Positions 39,101-46,790 of a stretch of 64,000 nt of DNA are shown here, in pieces. This DNA comes from Pelagomonas calceolata (taxonomy: Eukaryota > Sar > Pelagophyceae > Pelagomonadales > Pelagomonadaceae). Within the stretch, counting starts at the first letter, position 1. The number at the start of each line of letters is the position of its first letter. Below the pieces are notes generated by a model, which was not told the origin of the DNA, did not search any database, and saw only the letters and a list, made by a program, of their open reading frames with translations. Made by a program: the position numbers and the translations under genes. The DNA is taken from assembly GCA_918797485.1 (NCBI GenBank), contig CAKKNE010000005.1, forward strand, positions 4,712,001 through 4,776,000, written 5' to 3'.

Positions 39101-39241
39101 CTGGCGCCTTTTTTCGACGCGCCGTCGCAGCTCCAGCGCCTTCTCCGAGAGGCGTACGTCTTTTTTGCCGAAGGCGTCCGGCTCATCTTGTCGAGTGTCC
39201 TTGGGCGGCGGCGGGGGCCGCAGCGCGAGGGCCGTGGTCAT
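33128..39241 (-). CDS. Giant FN3 / coiled-coil / TPR / WD40 / LysM protein
   Basis: 2037 aa in one exon. In order: N-terminal coiled coil; two C2HC-type zinc clusters (CDKCGARVTREHFDGHRRVC and CVVCGLTKPRDKIKAHVKRC); two fibronectin-III domains (about 265-377 and 380-500, each with PP..DGG); long coiled coils; a TPR-like region (about 940-1115, GKHEFARDRYNLCLEAL); more coiled coil; a WD40 propeller (about 1300-1650, with GGMDSRIFVWD, GGADCKVILW and AGVDNTLRQWLW); a LysM domain (about 1661-1706, YDAGDTLVSIARQYGVSLPEVIRWN); and an acidic/helical tail. The combination suggests a cytoskeletal or ciliary scaffold. LysM at this position is unusual. Convergent with the PARP-finger gene, with 8 bp between the stops. 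Confidence 0.8.
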   Translation of the reverse strand: MTTALALRPPPPPKDTRQDEPDAFGKKDVRLSEKALELRRRVEKRRQEAQDKFQREAELVLQRQQTRQKRHVIAQQEVHGSERLVDADLLHNHHELFKRSGHQFNLGEKYERLGRDTQRALRATRENQNKLNYLEGRIRRLRDDVNGVPRGHADDEVDQMLKRARDDTTQLGFRKFFQKCDKCGARVTREHFDGHRRVCPGAPPELGNSSDDDEEAKQKGCETEECVVCGLTKPRDKIKAHVKRCKKRQQYIRDRKQASKAVQMKPQPPRDLRVGKITATTIELKWAPPILDGGATVFEYEVVFSVTTITKVGKKVNRTVSALPPLQTTCYMYQEPVCEYGYVLTELRASTEYSEFRVRCKNEVGWSEYGPPLGAYETKNAVAPGAPIFLHHEPPTSKAIALSWSPPIRDGGSDVVDYHVHYTEVRTLTHAEWLAEFNPGKGKQTSDEKHEVRNDVSLRVGGPVCNYVLRDLRGETDYCNIKVHARTKADLDGESACIEKVTTLPPSMRELLVKEIQRVQEVEGDFVDTEFYTGFVQREYKPDYLARLKADLAEAYAAEKAALDISEEDQEKAKSRWKTSALGTMGARAFAEAAPEPEEEEDEETLMERAVPDYARKRRQFEHRLKCLEEGIKKAEEEQIKCFADRAALARSMAETQNRIIEVRAEIDRVANVKAPYINSSVIHGATQRFTKPQLQHDLQVELERCLGLIANAKRKVQQLDEGRVRASKTCIQKKQQLHDRQAAFVNIRADARRQARVAALQTKKKKLTKREIREIEQKCRLKHFELWCDYIDEIKAARKTAMRCLKSCSLRFKRNAWQKWRFGEFEDFGPPSPVKIIGLGGRLLKQASASRSENEDDARAALKELSTLRSEVARLAYTKRQQREWHNNHKAAYQTSELETIPGKEVVTIERLADDSSTRSRPYEDENAPEIAYLLEGDGLRRAGKHEFARDRYNLCLEALTRRAKDRPHGQADVAALARCMLHIGETYFEEREFGKCLAAVDRAAALAKECNDAVDFSLRGGGVNLDPDESRIDAARVLLEKVEYHRDKARASIRTLSAKIQLVQGFALVEQSQYQYGQVLLERALSSFERLGDVRAQRECALALAECFRRQHRPAEMIERMEVMARTIDNEVKTNLEVGASKLKALRDRLVSNSAKQGKVVHLQRESARALRLVHEQVGAKRRIKRAIEERREQEKKTQKVEELYKRIEDQLAEAKVTDKDEMESVLIHGRAQIFEIEELKIRLAERLIEVQRDVDASKREEMASINKVKNFEDDIREALNEHKVEAGPLMKKVLESSKFRFIALCATNMKGNEVMGGASGGVGMCATACEKNIIVFWMKNGKQRRVFTGDDEGRHLGDPEGHTALVSALHFTGSRVYSGGMDSRIFVWDTSETSLNRAITGERWNLTEDERRGAMGRPLMLLEGHEASVTAIQVDTLKVVSGGADCKVILWSRATGIKLRILHGHQRSVLCLDIGPTWIVSGGQESEARIWHLPDEADPSQVMGNDKKTKVALDALKRNRDIKTRKKLASGDGFELEAGPGLTVAKFGALELIGGLADGHVVVWWLQDGKILQKVKAHQGPVHDLQFDATRIVSAGGDGLVVVTDITTGELMQQLRGHEGPVLALMFDTEKILSAGVDNTLRQWLWAQESDRGKVSDKFHVYDAGDTLVSIARQYGVSLPEVIRWNAIEDVRKVFPGTRLIVQPGNPDEPTGPEKALAKRQASKRRRNQDALQQSKASKAGAAKDMSILEKLKAREAESDRMNFRKNPLETAPEPRKYLAELRYVDKSTFSSRIAKKIEPSALDIDATRVRREKSDPNKIGRLTALGGRVAKAIIETIDPFGEVAERRKKAEQDKLAAQEKAEKDEAAAAAASHGKSEQTKLLTLEEKREVANATFILEELILPGLLQEECVGMAETESRKATWAESLTGRFDDSVRSGPIDYDALELLLHQERMKAARLHAQEQQKMEAERKTGSGAALVEGFSIANIALSAQRGAAAADSHARQEEKDERYSHADSQDEIDTLLSSDWGAAY

Positions 39242-39440
39242 GGTTCGTGATGAGTCATTGTTTGTATGTATGTAAGCGGTCGGGGGCAGCCGTGTCGCGC
39301 TGTATGGCAGCTGTGCTGATCAGCGCCGCCGCCTCCAGTCAAGCCCCGCACTTTGGGTCCCGTGACGCTAGCTTTGTTTAGAATGATTCCTCGCAGGCCT
39401 CGTCGACGCTCCTTGCTCGCGAAAAGTCCTGCGGCCTGCT

Positions 39441-39466
39441 GCTAGTGTCTTACAACCACCGCTAGC
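39441..39466 (-). promoter_or_regulatory. Bidirectional promoter motif, copy 11
   Basis: GCTAGTGTCTTACAACCACC then GCTAGC, in the 415-bp divergent region between the giant scaffold gene (39241) and HIRA (39657). Confidence 0.65.
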
Positions 39467-39656
39467 TAATCTTGGGACTCGAATCGAGCGCGCTCGAGGA
39501 CTCACAGCGTAGGCCTCGCCAGTGTGAGCACGAGCTGTTCAGAGCCACAACGGCTGCTGCGCAGCGCAAGCCTACCTGCAGGTTTGCACGCCGGCGCCGC
39601 AAAAGCCCTGGGAGACCATTCTAGCTTGAGAGGTGACTCGAGCAGGCGAGACGCAA

Positions 39657-41969
39657 ATGAGGGTCTTCCGCCACTTTAGACTGCACGAGGAGGACGGCGC
39701 GGCCGCGGCCGTCTACTCCGTGTCCTTGAATCCCGACGGTTCATTATTAGCGACCTGCGGCGGCGACAAGTTGGTACGGCTCTGGTCGACGCAACTATTT
39801 AAGAGTAATGATGATGAGCCGGCCAAACACCTCGTCCAGTCGCTATCAAAGCATGTGAAAGTCGTGACCTGCTGCGCCTGGTCGTCGAATGGAAGCTGGC
39901 TCGCCAGTGGCAGCGACGACACGCAGGTGTTATTGTGGACGAACACGGGCGCCTCGTGGACGCGGCAGGCGACGCTGCGAGGCCACACGATGGATGTCTT
40001 AGATGTGGCCTGGGGCGACGACGACAAAGTCTTGGCGTCCTGTTCGATAGATAATACCGTATTAATCTGGGACGTCTCCACCAAGTCCATGACCATGACG
40101 CCCAAGACGACGTTGCGGGGCCACAAGAACTGGGTCAAGGGCGTGGCCTGGGACCCTACGGGGCGATTCTTGGCTTCGGCCGGAGAAGACCGGCGAGTCT
40201 TGGTCTGGCGACGAGACAAAAACGCGTCTTCCGAATTTCGCGTCGAGGCCGATATCAGAGCACCGTTCGAAGATGTCACGGCCCAGACCTTCTTCCAGCG
40301 GTTGTCCTGGGCGCCGGATGGGAGGAGTTTGGGCGTGCCGAACGCGCGGAAAGCTCTACAAGCGACGGCTTGTGTCCTTGCCAGAGGTAAATGGGAGTCT
40401 GTAGCAGATTTAGTAGGCCACCGGCACCCCGTGACCGTCGTACGATTCAGTCCAGTCCTCTTCCACGGCGAGGACGACGAGGACCAGCCTCGGTCAGTCG
40501 TAGCTATTGGTGGCCAAGATGCCACAGTATCTGTCTGGACTTCGGCAAGGGCAAAACCTCTCGTAGTGTTCCGCGACTGCTTCGGGGGGGCGGTTTCGGA
40601 TTTAGCTTGGTCGCGGAACGGCTCACTATTATGTGCGTCCTCGCACGACGGCAGTACGTGTACTTTTGAGTTTGACGTGGAGCGAGATCTAGGAAAGCGC
40701 CTCTCGTCGTCGGACGCGCGGGCCCATCTCGACGCGGCCTTTGCGGTCGAGGGCGGGTCGAACGGATTGAGTCTGCCGAACCCCGCCGAGATCACTCAAC
40801 AAAAAAAGGAGCCGCCCAAGAAAAAAAGGATAGCGCCGGCACCCGTCGCGGCGCCGCGCGTCAACGTGCTCAAGGCCAAGAAGAAGCGCATCCAGCCGAC
40901 GCCCGTCGGTGCTCCCATGGCGGCCGCGGCGTCGCCGCCCGTGTCGCCGCCACGACCGCGGCCCGTCGCCGCGGCGCCGGCCGTCGCCGCGGCGCCTCCA
41001 TCAGACGCCGTGCCGCCGCCGGCCGACACGACGCTGCTCACTACCTCCCTAAAACTCGACGGCCGCGAGCTGCACGTCCAAGCTACGATCGCGGACGGCC
41101 GCGCGGTCGTCGTCGCGTCGGACCAAGGTCAGAGACGGTGGCGCGCGACGGCCCCGGCGCCCGCGGCGGCATTAACGGCCGGTTTCGAACGCGTCGTCGT
41201 CGGCGGCGCGGACGGGTCCGTACGTATATTGGATGCGGCGTGCGGCGCGCTGCTCATTCCGCCGTTACTGGTCGGCGCGCCGCCCGCGCGGCTCGCTTTG
41301 CACTCCCAGTATGTCCTGTGCGTTTCTGTGGATGCGGGCGTGCGCGTCTGGCGCGTCGACGAATCGAAGGCGCCCGACCAAAGGATAACCAATGTAGCCC
41401 GGACGTCGGCGTCGCCCGCGTTGCGAGTCGCGGGCGGCGGCGACATCGTCAATGCAAGCGTCGATGCAAAAGGCGTGCCGTCGCTCGGCCTCGCCTGCAA
41501 GGGCGACGCCCTCTCTAGGAGAGGCGCGTGCGTCGTCTGCGCTTATGATGAAAAAGCCGACGCCTGGCTCGAAATCGCGGACGCGCTGTCGTCCTCCTTA
41601 CCGCCGTCTCCATCAACGACGGGGCTGCTCGTCGACGCGGCGCGCCAGGCTTCAGATAGGGACGCGACGACCGCCGCGGACTTGCTGAGTGGCGACGCGT
41701 TGTCGCGCGACGCGGACGCGCTGTGCGCGTGCTTGGAGGCGAAGGTCCTGTGCGCCGAGCGCCTGGGGTCGGCTTCGGACCGGGACCACTGGGTGTCCAG
41801 CTACGCGGCGTGCCTCGCGGCGCGCGGCGACCGGCGGCGCATCCTCGCTCTGAATACGCGCCTGGGCCGGGCCGACGCCGAGCGGTTGCTGTTTCCTGCT
41901 TTGGCGGCCGAGGGCAAGCGGCACGCGCTGCTGGCCGAGCTGCGGGAGACCGATCGCATGGAGGACTAA
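39657..41969 (+). CDS. HIRA: HIRA histone chaperone
   Basis: 770 aa from the ATG; an upstream GTG is not needed. HIRA, with UBN1, CABIN1 and ASF1, deposits histone H3.3 outside S phase. Seen: an N-terminal seven-bladed WD40 propeller (about 1-360; LATCGGDKLVRLWS, LASGSDDTQVLLW, LASCSIDNTVLIWD, LASAGEDRRVLVW), then B-domain-like motifs for ASF1 binding, present twice (KKKRIAPAPV and KKKRIQPTPVG), a Pro/Ala linker, and the C-terminal HIRA region (LDGRELHVQATIADGRAVVV, RVVVGGADGSVRILDAACG, YVLCVSVDAGVRVWRVD). It is shorter than the human protein (1017 aa). Its stop is two bases from that of the convergent PIG-W gene. Confidence 0.9.
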   Translation: MRVFRHFRLHEEDGAAAAVYSVSLNPDGSLLATCGGDKLVRLWSTQLFKSNDDEPAKHLVQSLSKHVKVVTCCAWSSNGSWLASGSDDTQVLLWTNTGASWTRQATLRGHTMDVLDVAWGDDDKVLASCSIDNTVLIWDVSTKSMTMTPKTTLRGHKNWVKGVAWDPTGRFLASAGEDRRVLVWRRDKNASSEFRVEADIRAPFEDVTAQTFFQRLSWAPDGRSLGVPNARKALQATACVLARGKWESVADLVGHRHPVTVVRFSPVLFHGEDDEDQPRSVVAIGGQDATVSVWTSARAKPLVVFRDCFGGAVSDLAWSRNGSLLCASSHDGSTCTFEFDVERDLGKRLSSSDARAHLDAAFAVEGGSNGLSLPNPAEITQQKKEPPKKKRIAPAPVAAPRVNVLKAKKKRIQPTPVGAPMAAAASPPVSPPRPRPVAAAPAVAAAPPSDAVPPPADTTLLTTSLKLDGRELHVQATIADGRAVVVASDQGQRRWRATAPAPAAALTAGFERVVVGGADGSVRILDAACGALLIPPLLVGAPPARLALHSQYVLCVSVDAGVRVWRVDESKAPDQRITNVARTSASPALRVAGGGDIVNASVDAKGVPSLGLACKGDALSRRGACVVCAYDEKADAWLEIADALSSSLPPSPSTTGLLVDAARQASDRDATTAADLLSGDALSRDADALCACLEAKVLCAERLGSASDRDHWVSSYAACLAARGDRRRILALNTRLGRADAERLLFPALAAEGKRHALLAELRETDRMED

Positions 41970-41971
41970 AC

Positions 41972-43270
41972 CTAGCTTTCTTTAAGCCTCATCTCCGCCG
42001 TCGCGGTCTGCACCAAGAACGCGTCCGCGAAAGTCTTCGCGACGAGCACGACCACGGCTACAAAACCAGGTATTTTCAGCGAGTCGGTTGCGAAGTTGAA
42101 CACGCCAGTCGTCACGTTCGCCGCGAGGAACCAGTACAGCAGGTGCGCGTCGGCGACGACCAGGACCACTCCCTGCAGCCTGTCCGCGAACAGAGCGCAG
42201 AGCGCCAGGATCCAGCCGTTGAAGCCGAGGCACAGCAGCACGAACGGCGCGTCGGCGACGCGCCGCGACGGCGGGCCCGCGAGCCACGTGAGCGCCAGGA
42301 ACGCGCCCGACACGCAGGCGAGGGCGGGAGCTCCACGTTTGTTCAGGAAGAGGTTGAAGAGAGATACTACGGAGTCGTCGAGAGATAGGTGTCTTTGGCC
42401 GCGGGCGAGGACGAAATCGAAGAACGCTGCCGCCGCAAAAAACAACGCCGCGTAGCCGGGGGCCGACGCGAGGCCCTCGCGGTTGGCTGCGAACAGCGAG
42501 TCGCGCGGCGCGTCGGACAGGACGTAGGCCGCGCCGAGTCCAAAACGAGGCACCACCATGAGCGCCATGGCGGCGCAAAGGCACCCGCCGGGGCCGAGCT
42601 TCAGATAACAGCCCAGGCCGTCGCACAAGTCCACGACCGCCAGCGTAAAGAACGCGTTCCAGTGGACGCCGTACTCTGTCACGTGTTCCGGGTAGCCCGA
42701 GGCTTTGACGGTGATGAGCCGCCCCAACCCAAGCACGACCAAGGGCAGGATGCGTTTCGGCTGCCATGTCCGCCCGAGCACGAGGCGGCTAATCATGGCG
42801 TTGCCCACGACGAACGAGCCGACGCCCATGTCCATCAAGGAATACCCGTAGGTCTCCGTCTTGCAGAAGCGCCGCGGGAATGCGCGAAAGTCGACGGCGA
42901 GAATACAAATTCCCGTGAACACCGCCTGGCACGCGCGGAACAGCCGAATGGCGTGCGCATGCGTCACGAGCATGTCGCTCGCTGCTCGCGTCGCCGGATG
43001 CTTCTGCGTCCTGAGCGCGACCGCCGCCAGCACCAGAAACATCGCGGGCATATAGTCGGCGCCGATGGTGAGCGATGCAGCGATTGGCGCGACCAGTAGT
43101 CCGGCATCTTTCGCGAGCTTGACGCTCGTTGAGTCCTTCGCGTCGTGCAGTTTAAGCCGTGCGCCGCAGCAGAGCGGCACGACGGCTGCCACCGCTATGA
43201 GCTCTATCAAGCTGCCGCCGTCGTGGTCGCTGACGAATGCCTCTTTTTGCTGCTTCCAGGTGCTGCTCAT
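41972..43270 (-). CDS. PIGW: PIG-W / GWT1, GlcN-PI inositol acyltransferase
   Basis: 432 aa from the ATG (MSSTWKQQKEAFVSD). PIG-W acylates the inositol of glucosaminyl-phosphatidylinositol in the ER during GPI-anchor synthesis. Family marks: the N-terminal KEAFVSDHDGGS region, DFRAFPRRFCKTETYGYSLMD with MGVGSFVVGNA after it, and VTEYGVHWNAFFTLA. About 11-13 transmembrane helices. The length is close to the family norm (about 460-500). It is divergent from the ROK/GNAT fusion gene. PI synthase, which supplies the phosphatidylinositol precursor, is about 4 kb away, although linkage means little in eukaryotes. Confidence 0.9.
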   Translation of the reverse strand: MSSTWKQQKEAFVSDHDGGSLIELIAVAAVVPLCCGARLKLHDAKDSTSVKLAKDAGLLVAPIAASLTIGADYMPAMFLVLAAVALRTQKHPATRAASDMLVTHAHAIRLFRACQAVFTGICILAVDFRAFPRRFCKTETYGYSLMDMGVGSFVVGNAMISRLVLGRTWQPKRILPLVVLGLGRLITVKASGYPEHVTEYGVHWNAFFTLAVVDLCDGLGCYLKLGPGGCLCAAMALMVVPRFGLGAAYVLSDAPRDSLFAANREGLASAPGYAALFFAAAAFFDFVLARGQRHLSLDDSVVSLFNLFLNKRGAPALACVSGAFLALTWLAGPPSRRVADAPFVLLCLGFNGWILALCALFADRLQGVVLVVADAHLLYWFLAANVTTGVFNFATDSLKIPGFVAVVVLVAKTFADAFLVQTATAEMRLKES

Positions 43271-43330
43271 TTTTACGTTCGTGCATTCATGTGGCAACAG
43301 GCTCCTTTTGGTCGATTCCAAGCTATATGG

Positions 43331-43354
43331 GCTAGCGGCATGTAAGACACTAGC
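43331..43354 (+). promoter_or_regulatory. Bidirectional promoter motif, copy 12
   Basis: GCTAGCGGCATGTAAGACACTAGC, the form closest to consensus, 61 bp before the PIG-W ATG and about 246 bp before the fusion gene ATG. Confidence 0.7.
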
Positions 43355-43599
43355 AAGCAACCCGCATGCGTCGCGAGCCTTCCACCCGCACACAGAACCC
43401 CCTCATATGAGTCTTCCGCATCTTTCTTTCCGCTCGTGCTGCCGAGATGCTCTGCAGCGCCTGAGACCACAGCGCGCAATTGCGGAACCAAAGCGGCTGC
43501 CCAAGCACGCGCTCCTTGGAACGCCGCAGAGCACACAGCGCTTGACGCTGCCCTCGGTGACACCGCGTAGCAGCCGTCGCTGCCCCTGAAGGGCAAGTC

Positions 43600-45429
43600 A
43601 TGCGAACACCAATGAGTGCACGCGTCGCGCCTATGGAGCAGGCGCCGGCGCCAGCGATGTTGGTCCCTTTGGACGCACCCGGCGACCAGCGTTTGGCGCT
43701 GGGGCTGGACCTGCGAGCCGACGAGGTGCGATGCGTCGCGCTCTGGCACGACGGGTCGATCGTAGCGCCGGCGGTCACGCACCGCCTGGAGAACGTGGCC
43801 CTGCTGGGCGCCGTCGCGGCGCTGGCGAACGCCGCGCGAGCGTACGTTTCTGATGTGGGTCGCGCGTGGGCGGACGTCGCCTGCGTGGGCGTCGCGCCGC
43901 CGGGCGAGGTCGAGGAGGACGTCGTGACGGCGCCGTGCTTCGGCTGGGTCGCCGCGCCGCTGCGACGCGCGCTCGCGGACGCGCTCGACGTGCCGACGGC
44001 GCTCGCGCGGCGCGCCGAGGCTTCTCTGTTGGCGGAGGCGCGGCCCGGCGGGGCTGCGGCGCCACGCGAGGGAGATGAAGGGTCGGCGGCGTTGCTTGCA
44101 TTGGGCGACACCGTGGAAGGCGCGCTCGCGCTGAATGGTCAAATCAGAAACATGGACGCCGCGCAACTGATCACAGACGGGACAGCGGAAACGCTGGCCG
44201 CCGCGTGCCTCGCCATCGCCGCGATCGCGGATCCGGACGTCATCGTCGTCGCGGGAATCACGCCGGCACTCCACCGTGCCACCGTCGACGCGGCGTCGCG
44301 GTCGCCGGTCTGGATCGCGAGCGGCCGCGCGGCGATCCGCCTCGCGCTGTGCGGCGACGACGCGCTGGCCGTCGGCGCCGCGGCGAAGGCGGCGACCTGC
44401 TTGGAAGACGACGACGAGCCGATGGAAACGGTGCGGGAGATGCGGGCCGCCGAGACGACGACGACGCCCGAGCACGTGCCAAAGTACTTTCTGCGCGCGG
44501 CGACGGAGGAGGAGGACGCCGGTGCGCTGGTTGATATATGCGTCAGGACAGGGGGCGCGGGCGGCTCTGACGCCTCGGCCCAGTTCGCGCGCGACCCTGG
44601 CATCCTCGGCGAACGCTATGCCCTGCCGTACCTACGCCTCGAACCGGAGCTCTGCGCAGTCGCCGTCGAGAGCGAGACCGGCTACATCGTGGGATACGCG
44701 GTCGCTACTTTAGATACGGGCGAATTTTGCGCGCGTATCTGTGTGGAAATCAAGCAGTGAGTGAGTTAGGTCATCGCCGTCGAGCCGACGCGGTCACGGG
44801 ACGTCGTGTCGATGGCGTGGGGCGCTTGAAATTTCATTCCCACACAGGCCCGAATACAGCTGGAATACCTACCGGGCGTGCGAGACAGGTATCCCGATCC
44901 GCACCAAAAACCGCGCGCTGCCTGGAGCGCCGAGGATCTCGTGGCCAGGGACCTGCACGATCCACTGTGCGGTCGGCCGCCGCGGGGGCTGGACGACGAC
45001 TTCTACGCGGCGCACCTGCGCGTGCACGTGCTGCCGGAGGCGCGGCGCGCCGGTCTTGGCACGCGCCTCGCGACAGAACTGCTTGGGCGCTTGAGAGAAG
45101 CGGGCGCGCGGGGCTGCCACGCTGCCGTCCCCGCGGCGGACGTGCGCGCGCGGCGCTTCGCCGAGTCCCTCGGCTTCCGGCCGCTGCCGGCGCCGGGATA
45201 CTTCGGGTTCGCGTTCAACGACGATGATCCGGGCGTCGCGGAGACGAAAGCGGAGACGCCTGGTTCCGCGGTTCGTGGCAGCCGGCGGGGCGTGGCATCT
45301 TGGGTCGGTAGCAGTGGCGGGTTGCTGGGGGCCGCCGCGGAGCGAGCGTACCACGAGACGCCTGCGAAAATGAGCTTCGGGGCCGCCGCGATGGCGTCCG
45401 CGATGGCGGCGCGCGCGCGAGTGACATAA
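43600..45429 (+). CDS. ROK-like pseudokinase fused to an OGA-type GNAT acetyltransferase domain (two exons)
   Basis: Exons 43600-44730 and 44848-45429, 570 aa. Residues about 25-270 resemble a ROK/BadF-type sugar-kinase fold (LALGLDLRADEVRCVAL, GVAPPGEVEEDVVTAPCFGW, LLALGDTVEGALALNGQI, DPDVIVVAGITPAL). The usual END catalytic triplet is replaced (LARRAEAS) and the ROK zinc Cys cluster is absent. From about 295 there is a GNAT domain with the pattern of the acetyltransferase-like domain of O-GlcNAcases: ICVRTGGAGG, YALPYLRLEPE, GYAVATLDTGEF, LRVHVLPEARRAGLGTRL (acetyl-CoA loop RRAGLG), AESLGFRPL. The intron (44731-44847) cuts the GNAT domain. It may act on amino sugars; substrate unknown. Confidence 0.72.
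44731..44847 (+). mobile_element. Introner element 5 (shortened, GC-AG intron)
   Basis: The element spans 44739-44847 (109 bp). The left end CTGTGTGGAAATCAA is intact; the right end is TTTCATTCCCACACAG. The interior GTGTCGATGGCGTGGGG is recognisable. Target copies are GCGCGTAT and GCCCGAAT (6 of 8). The intron starts with GC from the target copy and ends CACACAG. Phase 0; joining gives EFCARIQLEYL. Confidence 0.88.
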
Positions 45430-45435
45430 ATGTGA

Positions 45436-46590
45436 TCAGCTAGTCTTATTACAGGGGGAGAGGCCGAGCGCGTGGCGCGCGCGGCGCGCCTGGACTGGCC
45501 CGAGCCCTGCGTCGGCGAGCGTGGCCGCCAGGTCGGCGGCCGACAATGTGTTCAGGAAGGCGCCGTCGCAGGACGCGTCGCGGAGCGTCTTTGCTGGTGA
45601 CGCGTAGGCGGGGCCCAGCCCTGACAGCACCGCCGCGACGGCGTCGGCGTCTAGTGTCGAAGCGCCTGTGGCGCGCGCGGCGACCGGCGGCGTGATCGCG
45701 TGCCTCGGCGGCGACCGCCAGGGCCTCGCGAAGGGCCGCCGCGACGGTGGTGAGGACGGCGGCGACTTGCCTTGGATAAGGGACCGCGCCTTGCGCAGTA
45801 ATCCGTCGCCGGCGACGAGCAGGTCCGACTTCGGCGAGGCCCGCGCCTTGCCCGGCGACCGCCGCACCTTCGCCGGCGAGGCGTGCACATCCACAACATC
45901 CACGTTGATGTCGATCCAGTTCGAGTCGTCCGACGAGACGTCGTCGGCCTCCTCACGTTGATCGCCGCGCGCGCCGAGGCGCCCGAGGAGCCAGCCGTCG
46001 TCGACGACCTCCTCCTCGGCCTCGTCGTATCGCTCCGGCGTGGCGACGCCGCTCGCCGCCGCCGCTCTTTGTAACAGCGCCCGCGACAGCGCGCGGCCGC
46101 TGCGGCGCCGCCGCCGCGCCACGTCGACGTTCTTGACGTCCTTCATCACGCGCAGCGCGAGCGACAACCGCCTCACCTCGTCCTCGGCCGCCGCCGCCCG
46201 ATAACGCTCGGCCTCGAGCGCGGCGTGGAGCTCGCAGCGCGGCGGCCGCTCGTAGGGCTCGGAGCCGCCGTCGGAGACCTCGCGCGCTTTTGCCAGTTCG
46301 TCGCGTGCCTCCGCGAGCTCGGCCTCGAGCGCCGCGTGGCGCCGCACCAGTTCGCGCGCGTGCTTCTGCAGCTCCTTGAACCGCTTTTTGTAGTTATTGT
46401 CGCCGTCCTTCTTTCGTGGCGTGTTTCGTGGCGGGGTCTTGAATTCGTCGACGCTGTGGAACGAGTCGTTGTCATCATCCTCTGGGGACCCGCGGGGCGT
46501 CACGGCGCCGTCGTCCTCGCAGCGCGGCGTCACGGCGCCGTCGTCCTCGCGGCGCGGCGTCCCAGCTGCTGGGGTAGCGGTTTGGGGCAT
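45436..46590 (-). CDS. SAM-domain/coiled-coil protein
   Basis: 384 aa from the ATG. The N-terminus has an acidic repeat (REDDGAVTPRC and CEDDGAVTPRG) coded by a 30-bp tandem repeat. A coiled coil follows (about 65-150, LQKHARELVRRHAALEAEL), then a disordered Ser/Arg/Pro-rich middle with SP-rich short motifs (SPAKVRRSPGKARASP), and a C-terminal SAM-like helical domain (AVAAVLSGLG, ADLAATLADAGLGPVQARR). It is likely an interaction scaffold and possible kinase target. Convergent with the fusion gene, with 6 bp between the stops. Confidence 0.65.
   Translation of the reverse strand: MPQTATPAAGTPRREDDGAVTPRCEDDGAVTPRGSPEDDDNDSFHSVDEFKTPPRNTPRKKDGDNNYKKRFKELQKHARELVRRHAALEAELAEARDELAKAREVSDGGSEPYERPPRCELHAALEAERYRAAAAEDEVRRLSLALRVMKDVKNVDVARRRRRSGRALSRALLQRAAAASGVATPERYDEAEEEVVDDGWLLGRLGARGDQREEADDVSSDDSNWIDINVDVVDVHASPAKVRRSPGKARASPKSDLLVAGDGLLRKARSLIQGKSPPSSPPSRRPFARPWRSPPRHAITPPVAARATGASTLDADAVAAVLSGLGPAYASPAKTLRDASCDGAFLNTLSAADLAATLADAGLGPVQARRARHALGLSPCNKTS
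46491..46562. repeat. 30-bp tandem repeat (coding)
   Basis: About 2.4 copies of a unit including GGCGTCACGGCGCCGTCGTC, within the N-terminal codons of the SAM-domain gene. It encodes the repeated EDDGAVTPR motif. Confidence 0.8.
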
Positions 46591-46790
46591 CACTCAATCA
46601 CCTCCCGCGGCGCGCGCCGACGCTGGCTGCCGTGGTTCTACTGGGTCGGACTTGTCGAATCGGGGCAGCCCCTCGTCGTGGGGCGGTGTCTACGGCTCTC
46701 GCGGCCCTCCACCGATCAAAATGAATGATGCAAATTCGATAGGTGCGGGGTCCTCCGCTCAACGAGGAGTCGAGCCTTACGCCCCCGGGC

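Noticed and set aside
46491-46562. CRISPR-like direct repeats
   Set aside because: Contiguous 30-bp coding tandem repeat without spacers; the genome is eukaryotic.
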